From: Paenibacillus sp. RC67
Lineage (GTDB): Bacteria; Bacillota; Bacilli; Paenibacillales; NBRC-103111
Length of the DNA stretch: 64,000 nt
Reading direction: 5' to 3'
Assembly (NCBI RefSeq): GCF_030020805.1
Contig: NZ_CP125098.1
Location: 4,177,501 to 4,241,500 of the forward strand
Position numbers and translations under genes: made by a program
In this document: one piece after another, positions 49,100-57,727 of the stretch
How the letters are laid out: each line of letters starts with the position of its first letter
Numbering within the stretch: position 1 is the first letter of the stretch
Notes under the pieces: generated by a model
Database searches by the model: none
What the model was told of the DNA's origin: nothing
The model's input: only the letters and a program-made list of their open reading frames with translations

Positions 49100-49939
49100 T
49101 TATTCCACCAAATCGTTGGCTTCCATTACAAATTTATCCACAGTTTTATCATTCATCAGCTTGTCCAAGGAAGTGTTCATGGCATCCACTAAATCGGAGT
49201 TACCTTTCTTCACTGCAATCGCAGAACCACTATCTTCTGTCGACAATTTGATATCCGAGATGATCAAGTCCGGGTTTTTAGACAAATAAGCGGTTGCTAC
49301 TGGCAGTTCGACTACAAGCGCGTCCGTTTTCTTATTCTTCAAATCCAGCATCAAATCGGAAATTTTGCCTAAAGACTTCATTTCAGAGCCTGGCATTTGC
49401 TTGGTTACGATTTGTTCTTGCGTTGCGCCTTTTTGCGCTCCGACTCTCTTGCCTTTTAAATCGTCGATCGTTTTGAATTTATCCTTGTCCTCGGCACGAA
49501 TGACAGCCGTTTGAACCGCAGTGTAGTAAATTTTGGTGAAATCTACGCTTTGCTGACGTTCAGGTGTCGGTGTCATCCCGGAGATGATGAAATCGATGTT
49601 CCCAGCTTCCAAAGCAGCAAGCAGGCCTTCATACTTCAAATCTTTAATTTCTAGCGTCACACCCAGATCCTTAGCAAGGGTTTTAGCGATTTCAATATCG
49701 AAACCAACGATCGTATCCTTACCGTTCACTTCTTTATGAAACTCGTAAGGAGGATAATCGGCACTAGTACCTACAACAATTTTGCCCGCCTTTTTAATTT
49801 GCTCGAGCTTCGTTGCTTTCGCCGCATCCGGTTGAGCAGCGCCCGACTTGCTAGAATCAGCAGCAGGCTTCTGGCCGCACGCCGAAAGAACCAGAACTAG
49901 ACTTAATAACATAAGAATAAGAGCTTTAGATTTAAACAT
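49100..49939 (-). CDS. Polar amino acid ABC transporter substrate-binding lipoprotein
   Basis: 279 residues. Lipoprotein signal 'LILMLLSLVLVLSAC' with lipobox LSAC (Cys21), a low-complexity linker, then a family-3 solute-binding fold: 'LEQIKKAGKIVVGTSADYPP', 'VGFDIEIAKTLAKDLGVTLE', 'GLLAALEAGNIDFIISGMTP', 'DDLKGKRVGAQKGATQEQIV', 'DSGSAIAVKKGNSDLVDAMN'. It delivers a polar amino acid, such as cystine or arginine, to the importer. ATG at 49939 behind AAAGGAG. A perfect-spacing promoter lies at 49971-49999. Confidence 0.95.
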   Translation of the reverse strand: MFKSKALILMLLSLVLVLSACGQKPAADSSKSGAAQPDAAKATKLEQIKKAGKIVVGTSADYPPYEFHKEVNGKDTIVGFDIEIAKTLAKDLGVTLEIKDLKYEGLLAALEAGNIDFIISGMTPTPERQQSVDFTKIYYTAVQTAVIRAEDKDKFKTIDDLKGKRVGAQKGATQEQIVTKQMPGSEMKSLGKISDLMLDLKNKKTDALVVELPVATAYLSKNPDLIISDIKLSTEDSGSAIAVKKGNSDLVDAMNTSLDKLMNDKTVDKFVMEANDLVE

Positions 49940-49970
49940 TGGTCAATTCTCCTTTCTAAATAACTTCAAC

Positions 49971-49999
49971 ATTATATCCCACATGTCTCTGTTTGACAA
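49971..49999 (-). promoter_or_regulatory. Sigma-A promoter of the amino acid importer
   Basis: TTGTCA (49994-49999), 17-base spacer, TATAAT (49971-49976) on the minus strand, 32 bases before the ATG. Confidence 0.8.
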
Positions 50000-50113
50000 C
50001 AACGTTATATTTACAATAAATTTAGTCCTAATCTCTGATTTGCTCTAGCATTAATCCCTCATAGTTTAGTATAATGAAAAGGTTTTGAAACAGCTACTAT
50101 CGGGGGAATAGCA

Positions 50114-51016
50114 ATGAATACCAACAAAAGAAGTCCTGTCCCTTTATGGATAATTTTTACGGCAGGAATTATAGCCATCTCGTTCTCATCCATCTTCGTC
50201 AAGCTTTCTGCTGCACCCATATCCGTGTCAGGGATGTACAGGCTCTTTTTTACGAACCTTCTAATGCTACCTATTATGTGGAAGTATATCCCAGAAATAA
50301 AGAAGTTATCGAGTAAGGATTGGATGTATATGGTCGGTTCAGGCATTGCTCTGGGTCTGCATTTCCTACTGTGGATGGCATCGCTTAGATATACTTCCGT
50401 AGCAAGCTCAACCGTACTGTTAACTTTGGAGCCTATATTCGTGCTCGCCGGTGCATTTATTGTGTATAGAGAAAGAACAACCACAGCGGCTGTTGCCGGC
50501 ATTTGTCTGGCTGTGCTTGCCGCGATGATGATTGGGGCAAAAGATTTTTCCATTTCAGGAAGCGCTCTACAGGGAGATTTGCTCTCCCTTTTGGGTACAG
50601 CGGCTGTAGCCGTTCATATGTTATTAGGACAAAAGCTTAGTCAACATATCTCTTCTCTGTTGTACAGCTTTGTAGTTTTTTTCGTTGCCGGCGTTTGCTT
50701 CGCCTTATACAACGGGTTCAACGGGTATTCCTTCGTTTCTTATTCGATCGATGAGTGGGGTTTATTTATTCTGTTAGCTTTGGTGCCTACTGTATTCGGA
50801 CATATCTTGTTTAACTGGGCTTTAAAGTACGTTAACGCCGCTTCCGTATCCAGTGCTGTATTGGGCGAGCCTATTGGGGCAACGATTCTGGCGTGGATCA
50901 TGCTTGGGGAAGGCATTAATTGGGTTCAGATTGCAGCCGGACTTCTTCTCATTCTAGGCGTGTGGGTGTTTTTGAGAAACAATCACGTTCGCTACGAGCC
51001 GCAAAAAGCTCATTAA
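50114..51016 (+). CDS. EamA/DMT-family transporter
   Basis: 300 residues with about ten hydrophobic segments in two homologous halves: first 'WIIFTAGIIAISFSSIFVKL' and second 'DLLSLLGTAAVAVHMLLGQK', each with the EamA end-pattern ('STVLLTLEPIFVLAGAFIVY' and 'SSAVLGEPIGATILAWIMLG'). Members export metabolites or amino acids through the cytoplasmic membrane; no substrate can be named. ATG at 50114 with GGGGGAA upstream. It is an isolated rightward gene; the antiparallel open frame is a shadow. Confidence 0.93.
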   Translation: MNTNKRSPVPLWIIFTAGIIAISFSSIFVKLSAAPISVSGMYRLFFTNLLMLPIMWKYIPEIKKLSSKDWMYMVGSGIALGLHFLLWMASLRYTSVASSTVLLTLEPIFVLAGAFIVYRERTTTAAVAGICLAVLAAMMIGAKDFSISGSALQGDLLSLLGTAAVAVHMLLGQKLSQHISSLLYSFVVFFVAGVCFALYNGFNGYSFVSYSIDEWGLFILLALVPTVFGHILFNWALKYVNAASVSSAVLGEPIGATILAWIMLGEGINWVQIAAGLLLILGVWVFLRNNHVRYEPQKAH

Positions 51017-51033
51017 TTTATCGAATAACAGGC

Positions 51034-51053
51034 AAAAAAACGCCTTACGGCGT
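51034..51053 (-). terminator. Intrinsic terminator at the end of a decayed gene
   Basis: Minus strand ACGCC-GTAA-GGCGT followed by seven T (51034-51040). It overlaps the stop of the 51053-51277 remnant. Confidence 0.8.
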
Positions 51054-51277
51054 CACGGAGCAATCGTATTGAACATGGTAAAAACATCATAGCTGCTAAA
51101 CGAATGATTGGTTGGAATACTCCTTTCTACCTTTCTCAGCCCAGAACTTGGAAAAGCACTTATATAAGAACGTATAATTTCTTGAGATAAGCCTACAACA
51201 GCCGGGTCATGAAGAGCATCATGGATAGGTCTAAACTCGGCTTCTGCTATCTCTAAGCTATCTACCGTAATGCTTCC
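51053..51277 (-). pseudogene. Remnant of an unknown gene lacking its start
   Basis: A 75-codon frame open from directly after a TGA to a TGA at 51053-51055. It reads coding-like, for example 'EFRPIHDALHDPAVVGLSQE' and 'SYDVFTMFNTIAP', and is followed by its own terminator. There is no ATG, GTG or TTG that could start it, and a terminator of the upstream gene lies directly before it, so I call it a 5'-truncated remnant. Family not recognised. Stretch 51017-51359 has no intact gene. Confidence 0.5.
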
Positions 51278-51282
51278 TCATA

Positions 51283-51312
51283 AAAAAAGACAAAGCATTT
51301 AGCTTCGTCTTC
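51283..51312 (-). terminator. Intrinsic terminator of the 51360-51779 gene
   Basis: Minus strand AAGACGAAGC-TAAA-TGCTTTGTCTT followed by a T-run. Confidence 0.85.
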
Positions 51313-51359
51313 TTAATTCCTCATCGATTCTATTGCACTCCAAACTCTTATTCCGGTCA

Positions 51360-51779
51360 TTAGCTTTGATTAAGAAACACCGGAACAGGGAGATGAATAA
51401 AATCATACAGCTGCTTCGTTACCCCGCCTTTGCCGAAACGCAGGATGCTTCCGGGCAATCGTTCCTTCTCGCTTTTTTCTCGAATTAGGTTCAAAAATGA
51501 TACAGTTGCACTCCGCCGCTGAAGCACATCCCGGTAACCGAAATTGTACAACCACTGGTCGATTGTATTATAAATCCCTCGATTTAAACCAAACGTCTGA
51601 AAGCAGTACGTGACAAACTGAATATCCGGCAAATTCAACACATCCGATTCACTCAATTCCGCCCATGGCTCCACATTGGCTATCATCGAATTCAACTCCT
51701 CTTTAATGGGGTCTTGCTGCTGTCTTGCTGTTAATGAAACAAAGAGACCGCTCGAGTCTGTCCACGACTCCGCAAGCAT
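51360..51779 (-). CDS. Hypothetical protein, 139 residues, N-terminus possibly frameshifted
   Basis: No family recognised. The sequence has Trp/Tyr/Phe-rich patches ('IQFVTYCFQTFGLNRG', 'TIDQWLYNFGYRDVLQR') and looks soluble. The ATG at 51779 has no ribosome site. The frame stays open upstream ('RRLFEVQGFAA' precedes the Met) without any initiation codon, while an ATG at 51835 overlapping the YezD stop, preceded by AAAGGAT, starts a peptide 'MLVVYRYTGG' in the neighbouring frame. A single missing base around 51800-51815 would join them into a protein of about 158 residues. A terminator follows the stop. Confidence 0.6.
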   Translation of the reverse strand: MLAESWTDSSGLFVSLTARQQQDPIKEELNSMIANVEPWAELSESDVLNLPDIQFVTYCFQTFGLNRGIYNTIDQWLYNFGYRDVLQRRSATVSFLNLIREKSEKERLPGSILRFGKGGVTKQLYDFIHLPVPVFLNQS

Positions 51780-51836
51780 TGCTGCGAAACCCTGTACCTC
51801 GAACAGCCTCCGGTGTACCGGTAGACAACTAGCATT

Positions 51837-52049
51837 TTATCCTTTGCGGCGGTTCCCTTGATGCCTGGCTTCTACCACTTGCTGCTCCCGCAAAGCTACT
51901 TCAGATTCAAATCTTTTGCGCTCTGTCCGCTCAATTTGAACTATTCTGCCGTCATGTACAACGATTTGTACCGTTCCATACTCTAAGCCATTGACAGAGT
52001 TCACAATCCTGCTGCTCCAAACCTCATCAATTTCCAACGGTTTTGCCAT
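51837..52049 (-). CDS. yezD: YezD-family (DUF2292) small protein
   Basis: 70 residues, 'MAKPLEIDEVWSSRIVNSVN' followed by 'YGTVQIVVHDGRIVQIERTE', the hallmark of the YezD/DUF2292 family, which in Bacillales and Paenibacillus is often encoded with sulfur-assimilation genes. Biochemical role unknown. ATG at 52049 with GGAGGG at 7 bases; the ATG at 52064 lies within that site. Position 62 bases after the alpha/beta hydrolase gene and downstream of the sulfate importer fits a sulfur link. Confidence 0.85.
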   Translation of the reverse strand: MAKPLEIDEVWSSRIVNSVNGLEYGTVQIVVHDGRIVQIERTERKRFESEVALREQQVVEARHQGNRRKG

Positions 52050-52110
52050 TTGCAATCCCTCCATTAATATTATTCCTATGTTTTTTATCGGATTTTAGAC
52101 TAAAAAAAGG

Positions 52111-52920
52111 TCAGATCGTCCAGTCATACCAATCGTTTCTTCGTTTATCGAGAGACAAGAGCCAATTTTTCGTAGTTGTAATCAACTGAATATAGGCTTG
52201 GCCCGTAGAATACGTGTGATCCGCTTGAAAAATAACCTCTTTATCACACTGTCCTTGCGATCTTAACCAAAACAGCTTCTGATATAAGAAGCAATAGTCA
52301 ACAGGAATGACATCATCGTTCGTTCCATGCACCACGAGAACATCACCAGAGAACTTCCTTGTTTGTTCTAAAGGCTGATGTCCCGCCAGCGAATCAAAAT
52401 AGCCCGATTTAAACGAATACCCTAAGTAATCGGAGGAGCCTAGCTGTACCGCTTCTTCATATGTTTTTTTACCGATGATTTTAATGATATCATTAAAAGG
52501 ATGTGCGACGGCTGACCACAGCACTAAAGATTTTATTCTTTTATCTCTCGCAGCTGTCAGTACAGATACGGCTCCACCCAAGCTATGGCCTAACAAAATG
52601 ACCCGGGTCGGATCTACGCAATCAATTTTCAAAGCATAATCGATAACCGATCGAGTTTGATCGATCATAGAATCAAGCCCGCCAGAGCCATAGTCTCCTG
52701 TGCTCTCTCCGCATCCGGCATAATCAAACCGCAGAACCATATAGCCTTGTTCGCTGAATTCGCGCGCCGCTTTGATGAACAGGCGATCCACACCGATCCG
52801 ATTGCCTATAAATCCGTGTGCAATAATAATAATGGGATTCTTGGAACCGGTCGATGCCGGATAATGAAGAGTTGCCGCCAGCTCCGCATATTCGCTTTGT
52901 ATTGTGATGTGATGTTCCAT
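52111..52920 (-). CDS. Alpha/beta-hydrolase (serine esterase/lipase-like)
   Basis: 269 residues with the nucleophile elbow 'ILLGHSLGGAVSV' (Ser about 111), the oxyanion segment 'IIIAHGFIGNRIGVDRL', the acid in 'VVHGTNDDVIPVDYC' and the C-terminal His in 'QADHTYSTGQ'. No signal peptide. The ATG at 52920 follows GGAAGAG; a TTG at 52926 is possible. It starts 20 bases after the CysA stop and so may be cotranscribed with the sulfate importer; the reason for that is unclear. Confidence 0.9.
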   Translation of the reverse strand: MEHHITIQSEYAELAATLHYPASTGSKNPIIIIAHGFIGNRIGVDRLFIKAAREFSEQGYMVLRFDYAGCGESTGDYGSGGLDSMIDQTRSVIDYALKIDCVDPTRVILLGHSLGGAVSVLTAARDKRIKSLVLWSAVAHPFNDIIKIIGKKTYEEAVQLGSSDYLGYSFKSGYFDSLAGHQPLEQTRKFSGDVLVVHGTNDDVIPVDYCFLYQKLFWLRSQGQCDKEVIFQADHTYSTGQAYIQLITTTKNWLLSLDKRRNDWYDWTI

Positions 52921-52939
52921 TGACAACTCTTCCTCTCGA

Positions 52940-54001
52940 TTAGATGTGTACCGGCAGTGGATCGATTTTCAAACCGTTCTCAACCGTTAGATTTTCCTGT
53001 TCGTTAAACAAATAAACTCTATGAATTAAAACATGTACGGGATCGCCCGGCTTGAGCGTCTCCTGCTCTAAGGATCTGTAGGCGTACAAGATTTGGTTGT
53101 GTACTTCTACTTCTACCTGCCAATTGGTGCCGCGGAAATAAATATTTCTCACAGTGCCAATCTCAGAGGCGGATGGAAATGAAATTTCATTAGGAAATCC
53201 GATCTCCACAAATTCGGGCCGAATGATGGCTTTAGCATTCTGTAAATCAGCTTTTTCAAATCCTTTGAAGGTGCTTATGTTTGATAGACTGTTCGATTCT
53301 CCAATAAAACCGGCAACGAAAGGCGTCTCAGGATTCTGATAAATTTCAATTGGGGAACCCTTTTGCTCCAAGGTTCCTTGATTAATGATCATGATTTGGT
53401 CGGCTACCTCGACAGCTTCCTCTTGGTCATGTGTCACGAAGATGGTCGTAATCCCAACCCGATTGATCATATCCTTCAACCATGTGCGCAGTTCTTTGCG
53501 AACCTTGGCGTCAATAGCGGCAAATGGCTCATCTAGAAGCAGCAGCTGAGGCTCAGGGGCGATCGCCCTTGCAAAAGCAACCCGTTGACGTTGACCGCCT
53601 GACAGCTGGTGAGGCAATCGTTTCTCTAAGCCCTTCAGTCCTGTAAGCTCCACCAGCTCGCTAACACGGGCTTTGATTTCTTGCTTTGAACGCTTTTGCA
53701 CCGACAGGCCAAAAGCGATATTATCAAACACACTCATATGCCGAAACAGCGCATAGTTCTGGAATACAAAACCGATGCCACGTTCTTGCGGAGGAAGATG
53801 GTTAACCTTTTTTCCATGGAACAAAATATCCCCGGAATCCGGCTCCTCTAGTCCTGCCAGCATACGCAAAATCGTCGTTTTGCCGCCGCCGCTCGGTCCG
53901 AGCAGCCCGATCAGCTTTCCCTTTTCAATCTCGAAACTAACGTCTTTGGTAGCTTGAAAGCGGCCAAAGCTTTTCATCAAGTGTTTGGCAATAATATGCA
54001 T
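52940..54001 (-). CDS. cysA: Sulfate/thiosulfate ABC transporter ATP-binding protein
   Basis: 353 residues: Walker A 'GPSGGGKTT' (about 34-42), Q-loop 'VFQNYALFRHMSVFDNI', signature 'LSGGQRQRVAFARAI', Walker B 'LLLLDEPFAAIDAK', H-loop 'IFVTHDQEEAVEVADQI', and a C-terminal TOBE domain. In the CysA group 'FAAIDAKVRKELRTWL' is characteristic. ATG at 54001, 6 bases after the CysW stop. Confidence 0.95.
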   Translation of the reverse strand: MHIIAKHLMKSFGRFQATKDVSFEIEKGKLIGLLGPSGGGKTTILRMLAGLEEPDSGDILFHGKKVNHLPPQERGIGFVFQNYALFRHMSVFDNIAFGLSVQKRSKQEIKARVSELVELTGLKGLEKRLPHQLSGGQRQRVAFARAIAPEPQLLLLDEPFAAIDAKVRKELRTWLKDMINRVGITTIFVTHDQEEAVEVADQIMIINQGTLEQKGSPIEIYQNPETPFVAGFIGESNSLSNISTFKGFEKADLQNAKAIIRPEFVEIGFPNEISFPSASEIGTVRNIYFRGTNWQVEVEVHNQILYAYRSLEQETLKPGDPVHVLIHRVYLFNEQENLTVENGLKIDPLPVHI

Positions 54002-54007
54002 GGTCCC

Positions 54008-54892
54008 TTACTCCCCTTCCAGCTGCCTCGAGCCGTTAAATTTCCATTCGATGACCGACTTCACTATAAGCGTAACAACAGCCAGCATGACCAGTAAGGA
54101 TGCCATGGCGAATGCACCAGCAAAATTATATTCGTTATACAAAATTTGGATATGAAGCGGAACCGTGTTCGTTGAGCCTCGAATGTGACCGGAGACGACA
54201 GAGACAGCACCAAACTCGCCCATTGCCCGCGCATTACATAATATGATGCCGTATAACAGCCCCCATTTGATATTCGGCAGTGTCACTTTCCAAAAGATGC
54301 GCCAGCCTCTAGCACCAAGCGTAACCGCCGCTTCCTCTTCTTGAACCCCCTGCGCCTGCATCAATGGAATCAGCTCGCGAGCTACGAATGGGAATGTAAC
54401 GAATACGGTAGCCAGAACAATGCCTGGTAGTGCGAAAATAACTTTGATATCATGTTCCCCGAGCCATGGACCAAACCAGCCTTTAGCTCCAAATATTAAT
54501 ACATAAATAAGACCAGAGATAACAGGCGACACCGCAAAAGGAAGATCAATCAGTGTGATAAGGAGATTTTTTCCTTTAAATTTGAATTTCGTGATGGCCC
54601 AGGCTGCCGTTAAGCCGAATACCAAATTGAGCGGTACGGCTACTGCCGCCGTCGTTAAGGTTAACCGTATAGCTGACGCGGCATCCGGATCAGAGAAAGC
54701 TTTAAAGTACACCTCACTGCCCTTCCTGAACGCCTCCACAAACACGGAGATAAGAGGAAGCACCAGCAGCAAGCCTAGAAACAATATTGCAATTGTAATT
54801 AAAATCCATTTAACGACCGCCGGTTCGGTAATGTGTTTTGGTCTATCCGTTGCTCCCGAACCTAATTTCACGGTTGCCACATATCCGGCCAT
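54008..54892 (-). CDS. cysW: Sulfate ABC transporter permease CysW
   Basis: 294 residues, about six membrane segments; EAA loop 'EEEAAVTLGARGWRIFWKVT' and CysW-type features 'VFVTFPFVARELIPLMQAQG' and 'NARAMGEFGAVSVVSGHIRG'. Heterodimer partner of the 54974-55810 protein. ATG at 54892 with GGAGGG; the ribosome site directly adjoins the palindromic repeat 54905-54979. Confidence 0.95.
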   Translation of the reverse strand: MAGYVATVKLGSGATDRPKHITEPAVVKWILITIAILFLGLLLVLPLISVFVEAFRKGSEVYFKAFSDPDAASAIRLTLTTAAVAVPLNLVFGLTAAWAITKFKFKGKNLLITLIDLPFAVSPVISGLIYVLIFGAKGWFGPWLGEHDIKVIFALPGIVLATVFVTFPFVARELIPLMQAQGVQEEEAAVTLGARGWRIFWKVTLPNIKWGLLYGIILCNARAMGEFGAVSVVSGHIRGSTNTVPLHIQILYNEYNFAGAFAMASLLVMLAVVTLIVKSVIEWKFNGSRQLEGE

Positions 54893-54904
54893 GGGGGACC
54901 CTCC

Positions 54905-54979
54905 TAAGAGTTTTTGCGTAGCAAAAACTGACTTCGTAAGCGATACTGAGTTTTCTAGGCAAAACTGACTTCGTTAATT
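54905..54979 (-). repeat. Two short palindromic repeats between the sulfate permease genes
   Basis: Unit 1 (54905-54945) has GTTTTTGC-GTA-GCAAAAAC and TTCGTAAGC; unit 2 (54946-54979) has GAGTTTT-CTAGG-CAAAACT and TTCGTTAAT, which overlaps the CysT stop. On the minus strand unit 1 ends CTCTTAGGAGG, the CysW Shine-Dalgarno, exactly as at the second GH95 gene. Confidence 0.8.
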
Positions 54980-55810
54980 CGAAACATTTAAGCGGTTCGC
55001 CCGCCATTGGATAAAGTTAATGATTAGCAGCATAAGGAATGAGATAACCAGCATGACCAGTGCTATAGCAGTTGCCCCTGCGTAGTCGTATTGCTCCAGC
55101 TTCGTCATAATAAGCAGCGGTGCAATCTCGGTCTTCATTGGCATGTTACCGGAGATGAAGACGACGGAACCGTACTCTCCGACCGCTCTAGCAAAGGCTA
55201 GCGTAAATCCCGTCAACAATGCCGGCAGCAGCTCTGGAAAAATCACTTTCCTGAATGTTCTCCATCTGCGAGCTCCCAAGCTAACTGCCGCTTCTTCGAT
55301 CTCTTTCTCCAGCTCCTCAATGACCGGCTGCAGCGTTCGAACTACAAACGGGATTCCAATGAAGGTAAGAGCCAGGGTAATTCCGATGGGTGAAAAAGCT
55401 ACTTTGATCCCGAGCGGCTCCAGTATGCTTCCTATCCAGCCGTTCTGCGAATAGATCGTTGTCAACGCAATCCCCGCTACAGCTGTGGGCAGTGCGAAAG
55501 GCAAATCAACCAACGCATCTATAAACCGTTTGCCAGGAAAGGAATAGCGCACCAGCACCCAAGCTACGATAAAGCCAAATACCGTGTTAACCAACGCAGC
55601 ACCGATCGCCGTACCAAAGCTGATTTTGTAGGATGCAATGACACGCGGATCCGTAACCACGTGCCAAAACTGCACCCAAGACAATCCTGACGTTTTAATG
55701 AAGATAGCAGATAACGGAAAGAGGACGATTAAACTGAGATACAACACCGTGAAGCCCATCGACAATCCGAAACCAGGTAAAATACTTCGCTCTTTCCAAC
55801 CTTTTGCCAT
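54974..55810 (-). CDS. cysT: Sulfate ABC transporter permease CysT
   Basis: 278 residues, six membrane segments, EAA loop 'EEAAVSLGARRWRTFRKVIF' and the CysT-type 'FARAVGEYGSVVFISGNMPM'. Pairs with CysW. ATG at 55810 follows GGAG at 8 bases; a GTG/ATG eight codons earlier overlaps that site. 50 bases separate it from the binding-protein gene. Confidence 0.95.
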   Translation of the reverse strand: MAKGWKERSILPGFGLSMGFTVLYLSLIVLFPLSAIFIKTSGLSWVQFWHVVTDPRVIASYKISFGTAIGAALVNTVFGFIVAWVLVRYSFPGKRFIDALVDLPFALPTAVAGIALTTIYSQNGWIGSILEPLGIKVAFSPIGITLALTFIGIPFVVRTLQPVIEELEKEIEEAAVSLGARRWRTFRKVIFPELLPALLTGFTLAFARAVGEYGSVVFISGNMPMKTEIAPLLIMTKLEQYDYAGATAIALVMLVISFLMLLIINFIQWRANRLNVSN

Positions 55811-55860
55811 GGATTTCTCTCCTCTGACTTTCATTCTCTTAACTCGTCTCTATCTATCAT

Positions 55861-56952
55861 TTAAGGTTTATAGATTTGATCGAATACGCCGCCATCGTTA
55901 AAATGCGTCTTCTGTGTTTTCGTCCATCCGCCAAACGGCTCGTCATCAATTGTGAACAGGTTGACTTTGCTGAACTGAGATTCATATTTCTTGGCTACCG
56001 ATTCCAAACGAGGACGGTAGTAGTTTTTCGCCGCAATAGTCTGACCTTCTTCGGAGTACAAGTACTCCAGATACGCTTGCGCTACTTCACGTGTTCCTTT
56101 TTTATCAGCGATCTTATCGACAACAGCAACCGGAGGTTCTGCCAATACGCTAATGGATGGAGTGATAATCTCGTATTTATCTTTACCGAATTCGTTAATA
56201 GACAAGTAGGCTTCATTCTCCCAAGCAATCAGTACGTCACCAATGCCGCGTTGTACGAAGGTTGTTGTTGAATCACGAGCTCCGGAATCCAATACAGGCA
56301 CGTTTTTGAACAGCTTTTGCACGAAGTCCTTAGCTTTTGCTTCATCCTTGCCATATTTCTGATAAGCATAGCCCCAAGCGGCTACATAGTTCCAACGGGC
56401 ACCACCGGAAGTTTTCGGATTAGGAGTAATGACTTGAACGCCTGGCTTGATCAAATCATCCCAGTCCTTAATCCCTTTCGGATTTCCCTTCTTAACTAAG
56501 AACACGATGGTTGAAGTGTATGGAGAGCTGTTGCTCGCGAGCTTCTTCTGCCAATCCTTCTGAATTAATCCCGCTTCTTGTATGGCATCGATGTCATAAG
56601 CTAGAGCCAGAGTGACCACATCAGCTTCCAGACCGTCTATGACCGAGCGTCCTTGTTTACCGGACCCCCCATGGGATTGCTTGAATGTAACGGTTTGACC
56701 TGTTTTATTTTTCCAATAGGTAGAAAACGCTTTGTTATAATCCTGATACAATTCACGCGTCGGATCGTAAGATACATTGAGCAGCTCTACAGGCTTTGCT
56801 GCTGCTGCTTTATTATCAGGACTTCCTGATGGGGCCGAACCCGCTGCAGGCGTTCCCGAGCCTCCTCCGCATGCGGTAAGACCTAGCAATGATAAACTGA
56901 CCAAGCTAACAACGGACCACTTTTTCCAATTCAACAGGCTTATATTCGACAT
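55861..56952 (-). CDS. Sulfate-binding lipoprotein of the ABC importer
   Basis: 363 residues. Lipoprotein signal 'WSVVSLVSLSLLGLTACGGG' with lipobox LTAC (Cys28), then a sulfate-binding protein fold: 'LLNVSYDPTRELYQDYNKAF', 'FKQSHGGSGKQGRSVIDGLE' (the Ser/Gly loop that coordinates sulfate), 'ADVVTLALAYDIDAI', 'TPNPKTSGGARWNYVAAWGY' and 'VLIAWENEAYLSINE'. It hands sulfate or thiosulfate to CysTW. ATG at 56952 behind GGGGAG. First gene of the unit, with a promoter and a leader of about 150 bases upstream. Confidence 0.95.
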   Translation of the reverse strand: MSNISLLNWKKWSVVSLVSLSLLGLTACGGGSGTPAAGSAPSGSPDNKAAAAKPVELLNVSYDPTRELYQDYNKAFSTYWKNKTGQTVTFKQSHGGSGKQGRSVIDGLEADVVTLALAYDIDAIQEAGLIQKDWQKKLASNSSPYTSTIVFLVKKGNPKGIKDWDDLIKPGVQVITPNPKTSGGARWNYVAAWGYAYQKYGKDEAKAKDFVQKLFKNVPVLDSGARDSTTTFVQRGIGDVLIAWENEAYLSINEFGKDKYEIITPSISVLAEPPVAVVDKIADKKGTREVAQAYLEYLYSEEGQTIAAKNYYRPRLESVAKKYESQFSKVNLFTIDDEPFGGWTKTQKTHFNDGGVFDQIYKP

Positions 56953-57070
56953 ATTATATTTCTCCCCTCATTCATATAGGACAAAGTCGAACCATATGTA
57001 ATCTGCTGTCTAAATAAGGATGTAAATTCCTTATCTCGGTACGAATCTCCGGTGGTCCGGTTGATCAACT

Positions 57071-57135
57071 TTTATTCCGATCTGATTACTATGATTTATA
57101 GTCAGTATATTAGCACCGCTGGTGAAATGTGTCAA
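57071..57135 (-). promoter_or_regulatory. Promoter of the sulfate importer, with a CymR-like box
   Basis: TTGACA (57130-57135), 17-base spacer, TAATAT (57107-57112) on the minus strand. Downstream of it, 57071-57099 reads TAAATCATAGTAAT then CAGATCGGAATAA, similar to CymR operators described in Bacillus (AT-rich dyad ending GGAAT). Repressor identity is inference. The leader also has a small stem ATAAGGA/TCCTTAT. Confidence 0.6.
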
Positions 57136-57158
57136 TCGTTTTTTATTTGATGAAAAAT

Positions 57159-57196
57159 AAAAGAACCTTCAGACTCGTGAGTCCAAAGGTTCTTTT
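57159..57196 (-). terminator. Intrinsic terminator of the Zur gene
   Basis: AAAAGAACCTT (57159-57169) with AAGGTTCTTTT (57186-57196) and inner GACTC/GAGTC pairing; T-rich on the minus strand. Confidence 0.9.
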
Positions 57197-57211
57197 GACA
57201 TAACTTATGCA

Positions 57212-57670
57212 TCATTGGTTCGTAGCTTTAGCTGCACATTCGTTACAGTAACCGAAAATTTCAAAGCGATGGTTCATAATTTGAAAACCCTCAGGAAGAC
57301 TAGGGACATCCTTCATAGGACAGAATTCGAAAGTAATCGTCTTTTCACATTGAAGACAGATCATATGATGGTGATGGTGAGATTGGCAACGGGCACGAAA
57401 TTTAACGCCTTCATTCAAATAAAACTGCTCCAGTACGCCCATCTCGCTCAACAGTCGAAGGTTCCGGTATACCGTATCAAAGCTGACACCTGGATATTTT
57501 TGCCTCATGGATTCATATACATCCTTCGGCGACAAATATCCGTCGGCTTCTGCAAATAAGGCAGCCAAGCTTTTACGCTGATCCGTTATTCTCCAGCCTT
57601 TATTGGCCATGGCACGGACCATTTCCTGAATGGTTTCTTGCGTATGTTGTTCATGCTCATGATTTGACAT
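57212..57670 (-). CDS. zur: Fur-family repressor, probably Zur
   Basis: 152 residues: winged helix (about 20-85, 'RITDQRKSLAALFAEADGYL', 'VSFDTVYRNLRLLSEMGVLE'), metal-sensing His cluster 'ARCQSHHHHHMICLQC' and the structural zinc pairs CLQC and CNEC. The neighbouring His-rich COG0523 GTPase and the Zur-box-like palindrome upstream favour Zur over Fur or PerR. It represses zinc-uptake genes when zinc is bound. ATG at 57670 with GAGGGAT. It lies 57 bases after the GTPase gene, likely cotranscribed. Confidence 0.85.
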   Translation of the reverse strand: MSNHEHEQHTQETIQEMVRAMANKGWRITDQRKSLAALFAEADGYLSPKDVYESMRQKYPGVSFDTVYRNLRLLSEMGVLEQFYLNEGVKFRARCQSHHHHHMICLQCEKTITFEFCPMKDVPSLPEGFQIMNHRFEIFGYCNECAAKATNQ

Positions 57671-57727
57671 ATTTATCCCTCAATTTACGCATACTTAGGT
57701 TAATAATGCCCGATTTTGGCAATAGAG

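Noticed and set aside
50059..50553. 164-codon open frame on the minus strand
   Set aside because: Opposite to a clear EamA transporter, no initiation signal.
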